A DNA stretch of 64,000 bases from contig JAILWY010000027.1 in the NCBI GenBank assembly GCA_022113835.1, forward strand, positions 5,210,501 to 5,274,500, given 5' to 3'. Position numbers and translations under genes: made by a program. The notes below the pieces were generated by a model. The model was not told the DNA's origin. It searched no databases and worked only from the letters and a program-made list of their open reading frames with translations. Below, in pieces: positions 52,601 to 58,624 of this stretch; position 1 is the first letter of the stretch; each line of letters begins with the position of its first letter. The stretch comes from Atopsyche davidsoni. Taxonomy: Eukaryota; Arthropoda; Insecta; Trichoptera; Hydrobiosidae.

Positions 52601-54238
52601 TTTTCGTGTACGTATCGTTAGCTTAACGTTATACGGTTAGAATAACTCCATTGATCAATATAAAAGTAATTTATCTGTCTCCAACACTTTTCACTTCCAC
52701 AATTTCGATACACTAACAAAACTTTTGACTTTGTAGTGACAACAGAGTCAAACGTTTTGTTTGGTTTCATGACAATCCCTTTCCGGCTGAAGCCACGTGC
52801 ATGCAACCTGCTAACAATATTCATAGCACGTAATCCATTATCCCTCGGCACTCGTATCGGGCACGCCCAGGCTAAATGATCTCCAACGTCGGCCCCGTCA
52901 CCGCTCTATGCACTGATCCGGCACTGATCGGGAGCTCCTGAGGCTCTCCACTACACGGAACGGAGTTCATCCTTTTGAGATTGGCACATCTTGACTATGA
53001 GCAGCCTCTTGCTACCGATATGCAGTCGTGAATTAAGAATAAAAAAAACTCATAGTATCAACGACAAACATGTTTGACTACATCCCAAGCTCAGATAACA
53101 TGAATGAGAAGTCAATATTCTATCCAGGTTTAAAAGAGTAGGCAATCGCGAGCGTACGACTAGACAGGTGTGCAAGCAGTTCAAAGTGATTTTTATACTC
53201 GTTACCCGGTGATTTTAATTATTGTCAATTGAATCAAAACACACTTCAATATGTAAATCTAACACGAGAACCATTGTTAAAATATAATAGGACGCCGTCA
53301 TTTTATTTTCTTACAAATAAGGATAACTATAAAACTTGATGCCCAAGGGTATTTAATGTAACCAATAAACAACACTAACCCGCAATTTTATTTTTAAATC
53401 AAAAGTGACGGCGTATCAAATTGGAAAGATAACTAAAACGTTACATACGTCAATGGTTAACATTAAACTCAGATTATCAAAAAATGCATATCAACAATTA
53501 AAAGGCAAAAACAGGCAATTAAAAGACTAGAAGCAACTGCCTTAACAAGAAAAAAGATTAATAAAGACAAATACGCGTTTTATTATCTCTCGATACATAT
53601 AAAGCACGCATCCATTACATCTAGATGCATGACTAGTATGCATGTTATTAGCTATCTAGTACGTATATTATTATAAAAGATAACTCCAGTTTGAAAAGCA
53701 CGGGTCGCATTATTCAGGCAGGCGTCACACTCAATATTTGTGACTCACATACGTCTTAATATATCTTGTTTCGTGACAAGCACGTGTCTTATTATCTCCC
53801 GACATATAACGAACACACATTATATCTGGCTACAATTCTCTCGGTTAACGAAGAGCACGTGTCCAATTTTATTTTAATAAACACGAGTAGCGCACGTCCA
53901 AGTCATTGGTTCAGGACTAGCACGTGGCCTATTGTCTCTCAACACGTGACTAGCACACGCTCCATGTGTTTATATTACTATCGTGCATCTCAATATCTCT
54001 CGGTTCGTGGCTAGCACGCGTCCTATTATCTCTCGGTACCGAGACCTTCTCCGTACCTGGCGGGCCGGCGGCTGCCTGTCCCCCGGCCAGCTGGATGGCC
54101 ACGCCGAAGCCTCCCAGCTTGACGGGCGCGGAGTTCTCCCGGCTGGCCAGCAGGACGCAGTGGGGCTTCACGTCCCGGTGGATGATGTCGTTCTCGTGGC
54201 AGTAGCGCAACGCCTCCAAGATCTGCCGCATGTAGTGA
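5289..54238 (-). CDS. CASK: CASK gene, partial (six constitutive exons, optional seventh)
   Basis: Overall entry for the gene whose exons are listed separately. CASK is a MAGUK scaffold of synapses and cell junctions with an N-terminal CaM-kinase-like domain, two L27 domains, PDZ, SH3 and guanylate-kinase domains. In transcript order the exons are 54238-54057, 28570-28395, 28105-27983, 25892-25700, 22402-22287 and 5438-5289, 940 nt in all. Junction phases are 1, 0, 0, 1 and 0, and each join gives continuous protein that follows the family order without gaps. Introns are about 25.5 kb, 289 nt, 2.1 kb, 3.3 kb and 16.8 kb. The 54238 exon starts inside a serine codon, so at least one exon lies to the right of the window. 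The 5289 exon ends in an AAG|GTAGGA donor with the L27C domain unfinished, so the gene continues to the left. I found no N-lobe, PDZ, SH3 or GK exon in the window. Identity is from recalled family motifs. Confidence 0.93.
5541..6248. mobile_element. Non-autonomous hAT-type element
   Basis: This is a 708-bp element with terminal inverted repeats CAGAGGTTCCCAAACTTTTT (left) and, read inward from the right end, CATAGGTTCCCAAAGTGGTC. It is flanked on both sides by an exact 8-bp direct repeat, CTATAAAC (5533-5540 and 6249-6256). An 8-bp target duplication and CAGNGGTTCCCAAA ends are hallmarks of hAT transposons. The inside holds no transposase-like ORF. It is rich in GACCCC-type words near both ends. 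It sits about 100 bp upstream (in transcript sense) of the L27C exon's acceptor. Confidence 0.9.
6884..6930 (-). repeat. Fragment of the hammerhead-element 5' flank
   Basis: Read on the minus strand it runs TTGTTGAGGCACAAGGCAA then a GGTGAAGATCCAT block. The same module begins the elements at 28738 (plus) and ends the one at 9859 (minus). No hairpin arms or ribozyme core follow here, so this is a truncated copy. Confidence 0.65.
7541..7590. repeat. (TA)n microsatellite
   Basis: About 50 bp of near-perfect alternating TA. Shorter TA runs occur at about 18868-18885, 29279-29296, 42224-42245, 57993-58007 and 61697-61716. Confidence 0.9.
9161..9187 (-). repeat. C/T-rich run; G-quadruplex-forming on the minus strand
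   Basis: The plus strand is CCCTCCCCCTCCCCCTCCCC continuing to 9187. The minus strand therefore carries five G3-5 tracts separated by single A residues, which fits a strong G-quadruplex consensus. Because CASK is transcribed from this strand, the G tracts would be in the pre-mRNA. The run ends a GC-rich block starting near 8870. Confidence 0.75.
9610..9859 (-). mobile_element. Hairpin retroelement with degenerate hammerhead core and 13-bp target duplication
   Basis: The element is bounded by an exact 13-bp direct repeat, AAAATCTAGAGTA (9597-9609 and 9860-9872). Inside, arms 9611-9680 and 9746-9816 are a nearly perfect 70-bp inverted repeat. The loop contains GGGTCGAAACTAGTTATGC, the 3' half of a hammerhead-like core, with a possible GACTC/GGGTC stem II. 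The 5' conserved box CTGANGA is not intact. The right end carries the TTGTTGAGGGACAAGG flank (on the minus strand). The variable-length duplication argues for target-primed retrotransposition, and hammerheads in such elements are known from Penelope-like retroelements. No reverse transcriptase is present. Confidence 0.75.
9873..11672. other. Intronic stretch with two GC-rich hairpins
   Basis: Mostly AT-rich with no exon seen. A GC-rich patch at 10078-10200 contains two adjacent 7-bp-arm hairpins: GGACGCC/GGCGTCC at 10092-10126 and CAGGACG/CGTCCTG at 10141-10168. The rest, including about 11090-11300, shows nothing recognisable. Confidence 0.55.
11685..12246. mobile_element. Composite tRNA-SINE/foldback element with 12-bp duplication
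   Basis: The 562-bp block is bounded by an exact 12-bp direct repeat, ACATTTACATCG (11673-11684 and 12247-12258). It contains a near-identical 116-bp direct repeat (11683-11798 and 12088-12203, offset 405), a tRNA-like unit on the minus strand (11826-11901), and at its right end a foldback of two 34-bp arms (12155-12188 and 12213-12246). The arm word ATGATTAGGCAC recurs in the 45.8-kb foldback as ATGATTAGGTAC, and both carry the AACTCTCAGAAAAATATCAT string. It looks like nested or rearranged copies of one SINE-related family. Confidence 0.7.
11826..11901 (-). repeat. tRNA-Thr-like SINE head
   Basis: This 76-nt stretch folds like a tRNA. The ends GTGATT/AATCAC pair, a GTAC/GTAC D-stem is present, the anticodon arm CCGGC-CATGTAA-GCCAG has one mismatch and would present TGT (Thr), and the T-arm is TGGG-TTCAAAT-CCCA. 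Pol III box A (TAGTACAAGGG) and box B (GGTTCAAATCC) match consensus. The base at position 33 is A rather than T, and it lies inside a repeated element, so a tRNA-derived SINE or tRNA pseudogene is more likely than a working tRNA. Confidence 0.7.
12259..16939. other. Intronic stretch, AT-rich, one GC island
   Basis: No exon is recognised. The GC-rich island at about 15,700-15,860 ends in ACCATGTCGCGTCTGAGG followed 12 nt later by a donor-like TCG|GTAAAG on the plus strand, the layout of a short first coding exon, but the peptide is too short to identify. A long open frame at 12106-12534 runs out of the SINE/foldback element and looks fortuitous. Confidence 0.5.
16940..17245. repeat. Six-unit 51-bp tandem array
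   Basis: The core AATATC (or AATGTC, AATAAC) starts at 16961, 17012, 17063, 17114, 17165 and 17216, exactly 51 bp apart each time. Each unit reads roughly GCAAAAATATCAAAGACACT followed by TTCACATAGCTTTCACCTCA and a short tail. Units differ by many substitutions but no net indel. Since 51 is 17 codons, two plus-strand frames show a 17-residue protein repeat. One of them (QKYQRHFHIAFTS-like) is broken by a stop in unit 4. It is probably a minisatellite; decayed repeat-coding sequence is possible. Confidence 0.88.
17250..22286. other. Intronic stretch, AT-rich
   Basis: I see no exon, RNA gene or clear transposon. There is a (TA)n run near 18868. A moderately GC-rich patch at about 20,640-20,880, with G-runs and open frames on both strands, matches nothing I recognise. 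Other short balanced patches (about 19,100, 19,810 and 21,340) are likewise unassigned. Confidence 0.5.
22287..22402 (-). CDS. CASK: CASK exon: L27N domain
   Basis: This exon of 116 nt (two bases plus 38 codons) encodes [20 protein letters not shown], then [18 protein letters not shown]. In CASK the L27N domain follows the calmodulin-binding tail and binds partners such as SAP97/Dlg. The hydrophobic spacing and the LDDI and LHxLLxLYD pattern fit it. The acceptor is TTGTTCTAG (ending 22403). The donor is TTGGAG|GTGAGT. It joins in phase 0 to LYDRI of the next exon, 16.8 kb downstream, giving the family's LHxLLxLYDxI junction. Confidence 0.94.
22403..24668. other. CASK intron, AT-rich
   Basis: This is most of the 3.3-kb intron between the L27N and calmodulin-tail exons. 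It holds a (TA)n/(TG)n microsatellite at 22619-22654. A GC-balanced patch at about 24,200-24,390 is open on both strands and lies just before the mariner element, but has no recognisable motif. No other feature is seen. Confidence 0.55.
24669..25208 (+). mobile_element. Internally deleted mariner-type transposon (DD41D-like)
   Basis: The 540-bp element has imperfect terminal inverted repeats: left CAGGTGTCCACGAAGAGTAT, right (read inward) CAGTGTGTCCAAAGAGAGTA, both then CG(A/G)GT. It is flanked by TA on both sides (24667-24668 and 25209-25210), as in Tc1/mariner elements. Only the C-terminal part of the transposase remains, fused almost directly to the left terminal repeat, so the 5' coding half has been lost. 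Confidence 0.9.
24692..25075 (+). pseudogene. Mariner transposase, C-terminal fragment
   Basis: The open frame encodes 127 residues that match the C-terminal half of IS630/Tc1/mariner transposases: [13 protein letters not shown], then WFQQDN-CHTSN with the second catalytic Asp, [20 protein letters not shown] with the third, and [14 protein letters not shown] count 40 residues between the two Asp. Relatives usually read QQDGATCH, one residue longer, so the ancestor fits the DD41D (rosa-like) group with a one-codon loss. The first catalytic Asp and the DNA-binding region are absent, so it cannot encode an active enzyme. The frame has no stop until TAA at 25073. Confidence 0.9.
25463..25588 (+). 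repeat. Second copy of the mariner 3' end
   Basis: This stretch repeats 25084-25208 at an offset of about 379 bp. It has the same ATCATCTTTTCGAAATAATT start, the TTACTAGTAGTTTTT word and the terminal ATACCCGATACTCT block. It differs by a few substitutions and one or two bases in an A-run. It carries no transposase coding. It could be the remnant of an adjacent insertion or a local duplication of the element's end. It ends 112 bp from the CASK exon at 25700. Confidence 0.88.
25700..25892 (-). CDS. CASK: CASK exon: calmodulin-binding tail and linker
   Basis: This exon of 193 nt encodes 64 residues plus one base. It starts [20 protein letters not shown], then [16 protein letters not shown]. The basic amphipathic NARRKLxGAV segment is the CASK autoregulatory and calmodulin-binding region that follows the kinase fold. 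An acidic linker follows (DDPDREP, then [10 protein letters not shown]) leading to the L27 domains. The acceptor is GCTAACAG (ending 25893). The donor is CTCAG|GTTTGT. The leftover G joins CT of the next exon to make Ala. An internal Met at 25877 could be mistaken for a start, but the reading frame is continuous from the splice site. Confidence 0.95.
25893..27982. other. CASK intron with degenerate direct repeats
   Basis: This is a 2.1-kb intron. Two pairs of diverged direct repeats are visible. Blocks at about 26440-26511 and 26513-26578 share ATAATCAAC and a following CAACTCTATCCATA-like string. Blocks at about 26837-26940 and 26968-27072 share CAAGTC(A/T)TCACAAAGT, CTCNCAATGGTGTCA-like and a GTGTATNTNTATCGA end. 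A GC-balanced patch at about 27,080-27,250 has no recognised content. No exon seen. Confidence 0.55.
27983..28105 (-). CDS. CASK: CASK exon: end of kinase C-lobe
   Basis: This exon of 123 nt encodes 41 residues in phase 0. It starts [20 protein letters not shown] and continues through a [20 protein letters not shown] segment. This is the classic end of a CaM-kinase C-lobe: SxxAKDLVxxML, then RIT..E.L.H.W(L/I). The acceptor is CCGATTGCAG (ending 28106). The donor is AGG|GTGCGT. The exon is too short to stand out as an ORF and was found by translating between the two neighbouring exons. The WLR end joins directly to DRDK of the next exon, as expected for the family (HPW(I/L)xxRD). Confidence 0.94.
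28106..28394 (-). other. Short CASK intron
   Basis: A 289-nt intron between the two C-lobe exons, with GTGGGT at its 5' end and TTGCAG at its 3' end. Nothing else is visible in it. Confidence 0.85.
28395..28570 (-). CDS. CASK: CASK exon: APE motif and kinase C-lobe
   Basis: This exon encodes 58 residues starting [13 protein letters not shown], with the APE motif that ends the activation segment, then [20 protein letters not shown] (DVWSxGV, subdomain IX) and [12 protein letters not shown]. The order and motifs match the CASK CaM-kinase-like domain. The acceptor is TTATTGGCAG (ending 28571). The first two bases, GC, complete a Gly codon with the G from the upstream exon. The donor is GAGG|GTGGGT after codon AGG (Arg). 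The following intron is only 289 nt, by far the shortest here. I see no frameshift or stop. Confidence 0.95.
28738..28958 (+). mobile_element. Hairpin element with hammerhead-ribozyme-like core
   Basis: The element starts TTGTTGAGGGACAAGGCATT. Arms at 28779-28825 and 28910-28957 form an inverted repeat of about 47 bp with a few mismatches. The loop carries the ribozyme-like core listed separately. I could not find a clear target duplication for this copy. Together with the copies at 9.6 kb and 59 kb it defines a family. The core's presence suggests a Penelope-like or related retroelement, but no protein-coding part is present. Confidence 0.75.
28856..28904 (+). ncRNA. Hammerhead-ribozyme-like motif
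   Basis: The order of conserved parts is stem I strand TGCAT, box CTGATGA, one extra T, stem II GACC-loop-GGTC, GAAA, the palindromic stem III sequence ACTAGT, the cleavage triplet GTA, then the stem I partner ATGCA. All core bases required by the hammerhead consensus are present. The extra T before stem II is non-canonical but recurs in the 59-kb copy. The very short palindromic stem III resembles retroelement hammerheads thought to work as dimers. Activity is untested. Confidence 0.6.
28959..40237. other. Long AT-rich intronic stretch
   Basis: About 11 kb of the large CASK intron. I see no exon with splice sites, no RNA gene and no transposon with clear ends. Short open frames throughout lack codon bias or known motifs. 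The richest patches (about 29,640-29,890, 30,300-30,460, 34,600-34,830 and 38,200-38,330) remain unassigned. Confidence 0.5.
40238..40306 (-). CDS. Candidate CASK cassette exon in the activation segment
   Basis: This is a 69-nt GC-rich open block inside the 25.5-kb CASK intron, on the same strand. Upstream are a CTAAC-like branch site, a pyrimidine-rich stretch and the acceptor GCCGCAG (ending 40307). Downstream is the donor GAGG|GTAAGG (GT at 40237-40236). It is phase 1-1: the G left by the 54-kb exon plus its AG makes Glu, and its final G plus the GC of the 28-kb exon makes Gly. It therefore inserts 23 residues in frame ([20 protein letters not shown] then DEE) between GFG and the APE motif. 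The other two frames contain stops. I know no CASK homologue with this insert. It could instead belong to a nested gene or be a decoy. The seen facts are the splice sites and phase; exon status is inference. Confidence 0.5.
40307..44405. other. AT-rich intronic stretch
   Basis: Nothing recognisable apart from low-complexity A/T runs, a TA run near 42224 and the branch-site and pyrimidine region just right of 40307 that serves the candidate cassette exon. A balanced patch at about 44,090-44,300 has no motif I can name. Confidence 0.5.
44406..44472 (+). repeat. Degenerate tRNA-like SINE head
   Basis: The plus strand has a box-A-like CGTAGTGGTAAGCAC and, 31 nt on, a box-B-like AGGTTCGAATATGGG, with tRNA-like spacing. 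The last box B bases deviate from consensus and the arms pair poorly, so this looks like an old tRNA-derived SINE fragment. Confidence 0.45.
45473..45517 (+). repeat. G-rich run, G-quadruplex-forming
   Basis: Many G3-G10 tracts lie within 45 nt on the plus strand (GGGGGCGGG, GGGGGGGG, GAGGGAAGGGGGGGGGGAGG). The run sits at the left of a GC-rich island (about 45,425-45,600) that also carries CAAGATGGCGGCC, a YY1-type motif often found just downstream of transcription starts. The combination hints at a promoter on the plus strand, but no gene can be tied to it. Confidence 0.55.
45839..45985. repeat. Foldback element related to the 11.7-kb family
   Basis: Two 57-bp arms (45839-45895 and 45929-45985) are near-perfect inverted repeats starting ATAATGATTAGGTACATTTT. 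The 33-nt loop includes TATCATCGTGATT, as found beside the tRNA-like unit at 11.8 kb, and GTAGGTTCAA, a box B remnant. It is therefore an inverted duplication of the same SINE-related sequence. Confidence 0.75.
46315..46533 (+). pseudogene. Possible non-LTR retrotransposon C-terminal fragment
   Basis: An open stretch of 72 codons ends at TGA 46531-46533. It contains [20 protein letters not shown], then [20 protein letters not shown]. The pattern W..V..F.E....(R/K)(R/K)E.(L/A)ER.RQ resembles the extreme C-terminus of R1-like LINE polyproteins as I recall them. It is GC-rich unlike its surroundings. A TAG precedes it in frame and no other LINE domain is visible. The identity is tentative. Confidence 0.3.
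46774..46820. repeat. GC hairpin in a GC-rich block
   Basis: Perfect 8-bp arms CTGTCGGC and GCCGACAG flank inner ACCCGG and CCGGGG strings with a central loop of about 20 nt. It lies between two GC-rich islands (46.38-46.70 and 46.93-47.22 kb). Confidence 0.6.
46930..47225. other. GC-rich island of unknown role
   Basis: About 300 bp far richer in GC and CpG than the intron around it, with words such as GAGGGCGCGGCGAGGACGAG and GGGCCGGGGCTGCTCGGGCC. One plus frame is open across most of it, but its Arg/Gly-rich translation reflects composition and has no motif. It could be a promoter-like island, an exon or retroelement sequence. Confidence 0.35.
47226..52617. other. AT-rich intronic stretch
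   Basis: No exon is recognised. A block at about 49,895-49,985 shares TTCGTAGATTTTG and a GTATTG string with one at 27,750-27,840. In the latter, the AAAACYTCAAGCA word found in the former is present in inverted orientation. GC-balanced patches at 49,220-49,450, 50,120-50,290 and 51,740-51,960 are unassigned. Confidence 0.5.
52618..52905 (-). pseudogene. Possible decayed coding fragment
   Basis: A 95-codon open stretch on the minus strand begins just after an in-frame TAG. Its first part, [20 protein letters not shown], loosely resembles the H..F/W.CP zinc-binding end of non-LTR retrotransposon proteins. The later part ([15 protein letters not shown] and onward) becomes AT-rich and shows nothing known. 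I would not call it a gene. Confidence 0.25.
53590..54045. repeat. Degenerate CACGTG-rich repeat array beside a CASK exon
   Basis: Loose repeats of a 30-45-bp module, roughly TCTCTCGGTTCGTGACTAGC then ACGTGTCCTATTAT, recur at about 53604, 53779, 53853, 53888, 53918, 53950 and 54013. Four exact CACGTG palindromes (53781-53786, 53856-53861, 53920-53925, 53942-53947) fall within 170 bp. The array ends about 12 bp from the donor of the 54-kb exon, so it forms the start of the 25-kb intron. Confidence 0.7.
54057..54238 (-). CDS. CASK: CASK exon: kinase catalytic loop and GFG motif
   Basis: This exon encodes 60 whole residues of the CaM-kinase-like domain, beginning [15 protein letters not shown], then the catalytic loop HRDVKPHC and [11 protein letters not shown]. 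The HRD aspartate and the following Lys are kept. The usual Asn of HRDxKPxN is Cys and DFG is GFG, so both Mg2+-binding positions are changed. This is the CASK signature, known in the family for weak Mg2+-independent activity. The acceptor is TTTGTTGCAG at 54248-54239. The first base completes a Ser codon begun in an upstream exon. The donor is CCAG|GTACGG, which leaves one G. Reading on past it gives a spurious GTEKV tail. The exon is very GC-rich. A CACGTG-rich repeat array lies just downstream in the intron, and an opposite-strand ORF starts just upstream. Confidence 0.95.
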
Positions 54239-54250
54239 CTGCAACAAACA

Positions 54251-54427
54251 ATGCACATTAAATATCAAATCATAACGACACAGGATAATAGAGAGCTGGA
54301 GAGCCAATGCCGACAGGAGGGTCTGTGCCTGGATGACCTGAAGTCAGTGGCGAGACACCCACAGATGATGAAGTCACTGGATGGCTTCTTGAAGCGTGTC
54401 ATCAGAACCATAAAAAGGATAAACTAG
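54251..54427 (+). CDS. Unidentified short ORF or terminal exon, antisense to CASK
   Basis: The plus strand reads [11 protein letters not shown], then [20 protein letters not shown], then [20 protein letters not shown], then RTIKRIN and a TAG stop. The block after CGACACAG (a possible acceptor, exon from 54284) has codon choice typical of real coding sequence, with many CTG, GAG, AAG and GTG, and is much more GC-rich than the intron. I do not recognise the protein; it looks helical, charged and C-terminal. It begins 12 bp beyond the CASK exon edge on the opposite strand. It could be the last exon of a nested gene, a transposon remnant, or chance. Confidence 0.35.
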   Translation: MHIKYQIITTQDNRELESQCRQEGLCLDDLKSVARHPQMMKSLDGFLKRVIRTIKRIN

Positions 54428-57400
54428 GAAGTTTAGCTTCAGTCACTCCCATGTATATCACAATTTTGCTTGACTAGTTTGGAAAATCTCCCCAATTGTG
54501 ATGGCAAACCTTGTAGAAAAATAGAGCTTAGCAAGTTAAAAAACTCATAATTTGTAAAGATTATTAAGAAGGCAACAATCAGATTTAGAATCGTAGAAAG
54601 TTGTATAAAAACTCACATACCACTTGTAGCAAAGTAAAACATAAGAAGGGTAAAAATAATAAGGTTACGAAAACCATATTAGAACCCCCATTTGCCTTAC
54701 ACATGACTTGAGAGAAATTTATGGTTGGGATGCTTTTGGATTGTAATATTATTGATAATTTCATGATAATAAACTAGAATTAATTAAGACTGATTAAGTT
54801 TTTTAAAGAAAATTTTAAAACTTCAAGTTACCGCAAAAAAAAATGTAAATCGTAACTCACATAACCATAACATAAAAGTAATTTTGATAACTTTAGGTAT
54901 CCTTGAAGTATTTTTGTTTGAAACAATATGTTGATAAGAAAAGACCATTTCGTTGAATGGTAATACAACGATTTTATATATTAATGTCTTTGCGGGGAAA
55001 CACACAAACCGTTTAAATTATATAATACAAGCTACTGAAAATACATTTACCATTTTTGCGTATACATTAACATTGATAATAAGGAATGAAAACATTTTTA
55101 CTCTTAACTACAATAGATTTCAGACACTTAAAGGATAAAAACGTATTCAGGTCCCAAAGACTTTATCATACCACCCAATCTCGTGAGGCTCCCCCGAGGC
55201 ATTATTTGGACATAAAAACGGGATCTTTAAATTACCTATCCATTCTATTTTATATTAGGTATAAGATATCTGCGTCCTCCATTTCCGTGAGGCTTGCACG
55301 GGGGTGCGCATTATAATTTTCAGGGCAAAAATCGAAGGCTTTATATTTTTCTCACAACACGAAGACAGCGAGAAGAGTCGTCAAAAGAACCCTCCTTTAT
55401 GAGGACTATGATTAATCAGCATTAGGTAGGCGTGGAGGCATACGGGTAAGGGTCCGGGAAGACAATCAAAAAAGCCTTCAAGCCTGTGTTACATGGACAA
55501 AGGACCTTCTTCAACTAAAGAATAGAATATTTCGTTAAGTAGTGTACATTCCGATTCTAAAGGACAGAATCCGGATTTTCCTTTAGACAAAATAGTAAAA
55601 GCTTATTCTTAAGAGATTGGAAAAATATTAATAACGATGCTGGGACGAAGAAATGACTTTTTTCTAAGGAGTACCATATATTAAAACACGTATATGTGTT
55701 CACAAAAAACCAAACTTTTTAAGTGCTTTACGAATATTTCTTAACTAAATAACAAAGTTTTAAACTACATATATCTATTTTATTTAATTTACATGTCCAA
55801 AAGATATTTGAAATTTAGGTCAAAAATAAAGTATCAATATGTGAAGAAAAAACGGGATTTCCGTTAAAGAAATTAATTATTCATAAAAAAAATTCTCTTC
55901 CGGTGGAAACAAGCGCATGAAAAAAAAACCTTATTAGAACTACGTAAAAAACAATTTTAAAAATATTTACAGCTATTTTCAAAATAATTTTTTTTTTTTT
56001 TTTTTAACAATTAAAATTAATTTTAAAACCATATTTGATATAAAGCGGAAAGTCCTGTCCTATATTTCATCCCAATGACTTATTTTTTTGATTAATATTA
56101 TACTTAAGTTTTATCATTAGATCACTTGCATAACGAATAAAGGTTGGATTATAATATTTAATTACAATTTGCATAACAATGAAAATATCAAAGCTTTGAA
56201 AATAGCGCCAGGCCACGAACTTTTCGCTAATCAAATATTTACCCTACTAATTTACTCAAACTCACTTTAAAGCAGGGAGTTGGGATTTTATTGGAATAAA
56301 TAAATTTAAGATGTACATAGAATTTATAATAAATGATCATAAATTAGCAAATAAACCAAACCATTTTAATTATTCATAAATTGTCAATTTGATAGTAATA
56401 AGCTTCCAGCGGGTTTTTTTTTAATGTAATGTAAAAATTGAATGATGAAAAATTTTAACTGTCCATTATAATACCATTGATCTGGAAATTATGAATAAAA
56501 ATAATGACTATAATTTATATTTTATTAAATAATTTTACTTAATACATATTTTTTGTAAAAATAGCTGAACTTTAAAAGAATCAACAAAGGCGTAAAATGA
56601 AGTTCTACTGTTTTAAGTGTCCACCAAAATATCGAGGACTGATTTATGAAGCCAAAAAAAACACAGTAGATAAAAAGTAAAATATTTTGTTACGTTAACA
56701 TTTCTTGGCTTTTTATATTGAAATCAATATTCATAATAAAATTACATCTGTTCATTATTTTTTTCGCATTCGGTGAAAAGATTTTTCTGATACAGCCTCG
56801 TGATAAAGCTATCAAAGTAAATGGAAGTATGTCGCCGAATTGAGCGTACGTCTCTGAGCGCATATACGCATAAAAGGCTAAAGTCATACAAAAGAAGCTA
56901 TGTGAGCCAAATAAGTACAAAAATAACCTCAGTGTTGTTAGAATAACATTCTAACCCATACAAACACGTATCCATTACATAAGATACTACATTGAAAAAC
57001 GTGACATTTAAAAATCATGCATATTAAATTATTTTTTATGATTATTTCGTGCTGGAATTAAACACACAAAATATCACATTTTTCTCCTTGTCGCGACTAC
57101 CACTCTTCCACAAAATAAAGAAACATTACTATAATCTAACATATGACGCAACTGTATACTCCTTTGATGTATATTTACCCTAATGGCATACATTTCAATC
57201 ACCGTTACAACAGAAAGTATTACGAAAAACATACAAGTCCTAAGAACAGATTCAAGGACTCCACCATTTCCTCAAAGATCTGAATTATATATTTGGTAAG
57301 TATATCCTTTATATTTCTTTGAGGATATTGCGATGGTATTCCAATTAAAGAAGCATGCTACGAATTCTCTTTGGAATTGAAAAATATGTGATGGAAATAT

Positions 57401-58262
57401 GAAAAAATGTTTAAGTCCACGTAATTATAAAAAGTACCTAAACATCTCAATGTAATATTTTTAGCTAAAGGTCAAAAATACATGTTAAAAAAATAATAAC
57501 GATAAAATATGGTTCGACAATTTCGAAAATGAGATCAACTTTATATTATTTTTTAAGCAACAGAATAAATTGCTCTAAGCGACAAAAAATATTTTTTTGT
57601 TTTGATAAAATCCAAATTTTCCAAAACTTTGACTAGCCAGGGTTTGAATTAAGCACTGTGGAAAAATAGTGTGCTGAAGAGTTTGCGTGATTTGATCAAG
57701 ACGATGAAAAGATAAAAATATTTTAAAAAACACGACGTTTCTTTGGTTAAAAATATGCAACCTCACGTCTGCAGTTCAGCGCCAGCCGAGCTTGTAAAGC
57801 TTCGCGGTCTGAAAATATGAATATCGCAGAAAATCCAATAATCTAAATACATAGAGTTAATCTGAAAACTACGGAGCAGGATCTGCAGGACGTGCCCCTG
57901 TAAAGCTCACCGTAGCGGAATAACAGGGCTTTCCGCTACATTTCTCATACAATTTACCGAACGTCGCCCAGCAGAGGTACACATCAAATTAATATATATA
58001 TATATTTTTTACAATAAAATGAGTATTTAAAAATATTTCAAGAAAATATCACACCTAGGTCGGGCACAAATAAATCCCTACGTGTATACATATATGTTTT
58101 AAATGCATTAATTTCAATAAATAATGTTTAGAAACCAAGCCTTAAAAAAAAATAATTAAGTTCGTAGTTTATTTTTTTTGTTCGTCTACGGAAAAGCGTA
58201 TATATATGTAAGTGTGCTTAGAGCGCAAGCATGCCGTGGGTAAATAAAACTCAAATTAGCAA
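54428..58262. other. CASK intron upstream of the 54-kb exon, AT-rich
   Basis: This is the first part of the intron leading to the missing N-lobe exons. No exon is recognised on either strand. A small hairpin TAGCGGAA/TTCCGCTA lies near 57,924-57,950. The rest is A/T-rich with poly-T near 55,990. Confidence 0.5.
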
Positions 58263-58600
58263 CTAGCCACAATAATAAACGGAACACACAAAGGAGGCTC
58301 TCCTCGGGCCCCACAACAAAGCGGCAGCCGCACAACGGATTACATAATAATCACACCTGCCCAGGTGGAAGCGCGGGTCCCCGGGCGGGCGCCGTGTGGT
58401 CCGAGGGCAAATGTTGACCGATGGCCCAGGCGGGAGAGCCTCTCCCCGGTGAGACGATTTGCATGCGCATCCTGGCATTGATTTGTGGCAGGAAGCCCCG
58501 GGATGTTCGGCGGTGTGTTATCACCGGCAGATATCCGCGCAAAGCCGCTGAAACCGCAGCCGGCTGCCATCACTGAATGCGCTCTCTCCGTTTGTTTTCA
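58263..58600. promoter_or_regulatory. GC-rich island with POU-octamer-like site
   Basis: About 340 bp of high-GC, CpG-bearing sequence inside an AT-rich intron. It contains GATTTGCATGCGCAT (58457-58471), with the octamer ATTTGCAT used by POU factors. Open frames here have no protein motif and no clean splice-bounded exon. A conserved enhancer is one possibility; this is inference from composition and one motif. Confidence 0.3.
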
Positions 58601-58624
58601 CATTCGACATAATCTACATTATAT

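Noticed and set aside
53950..54056. CASK reading continuing past PPG into [10 protein letters not shown] on the minus strand
   Set aside because: A GTACGG donor at 54056 ends the exon, and phase 1 joins exactly to the 28-kb exon; the extension is intron read-through.
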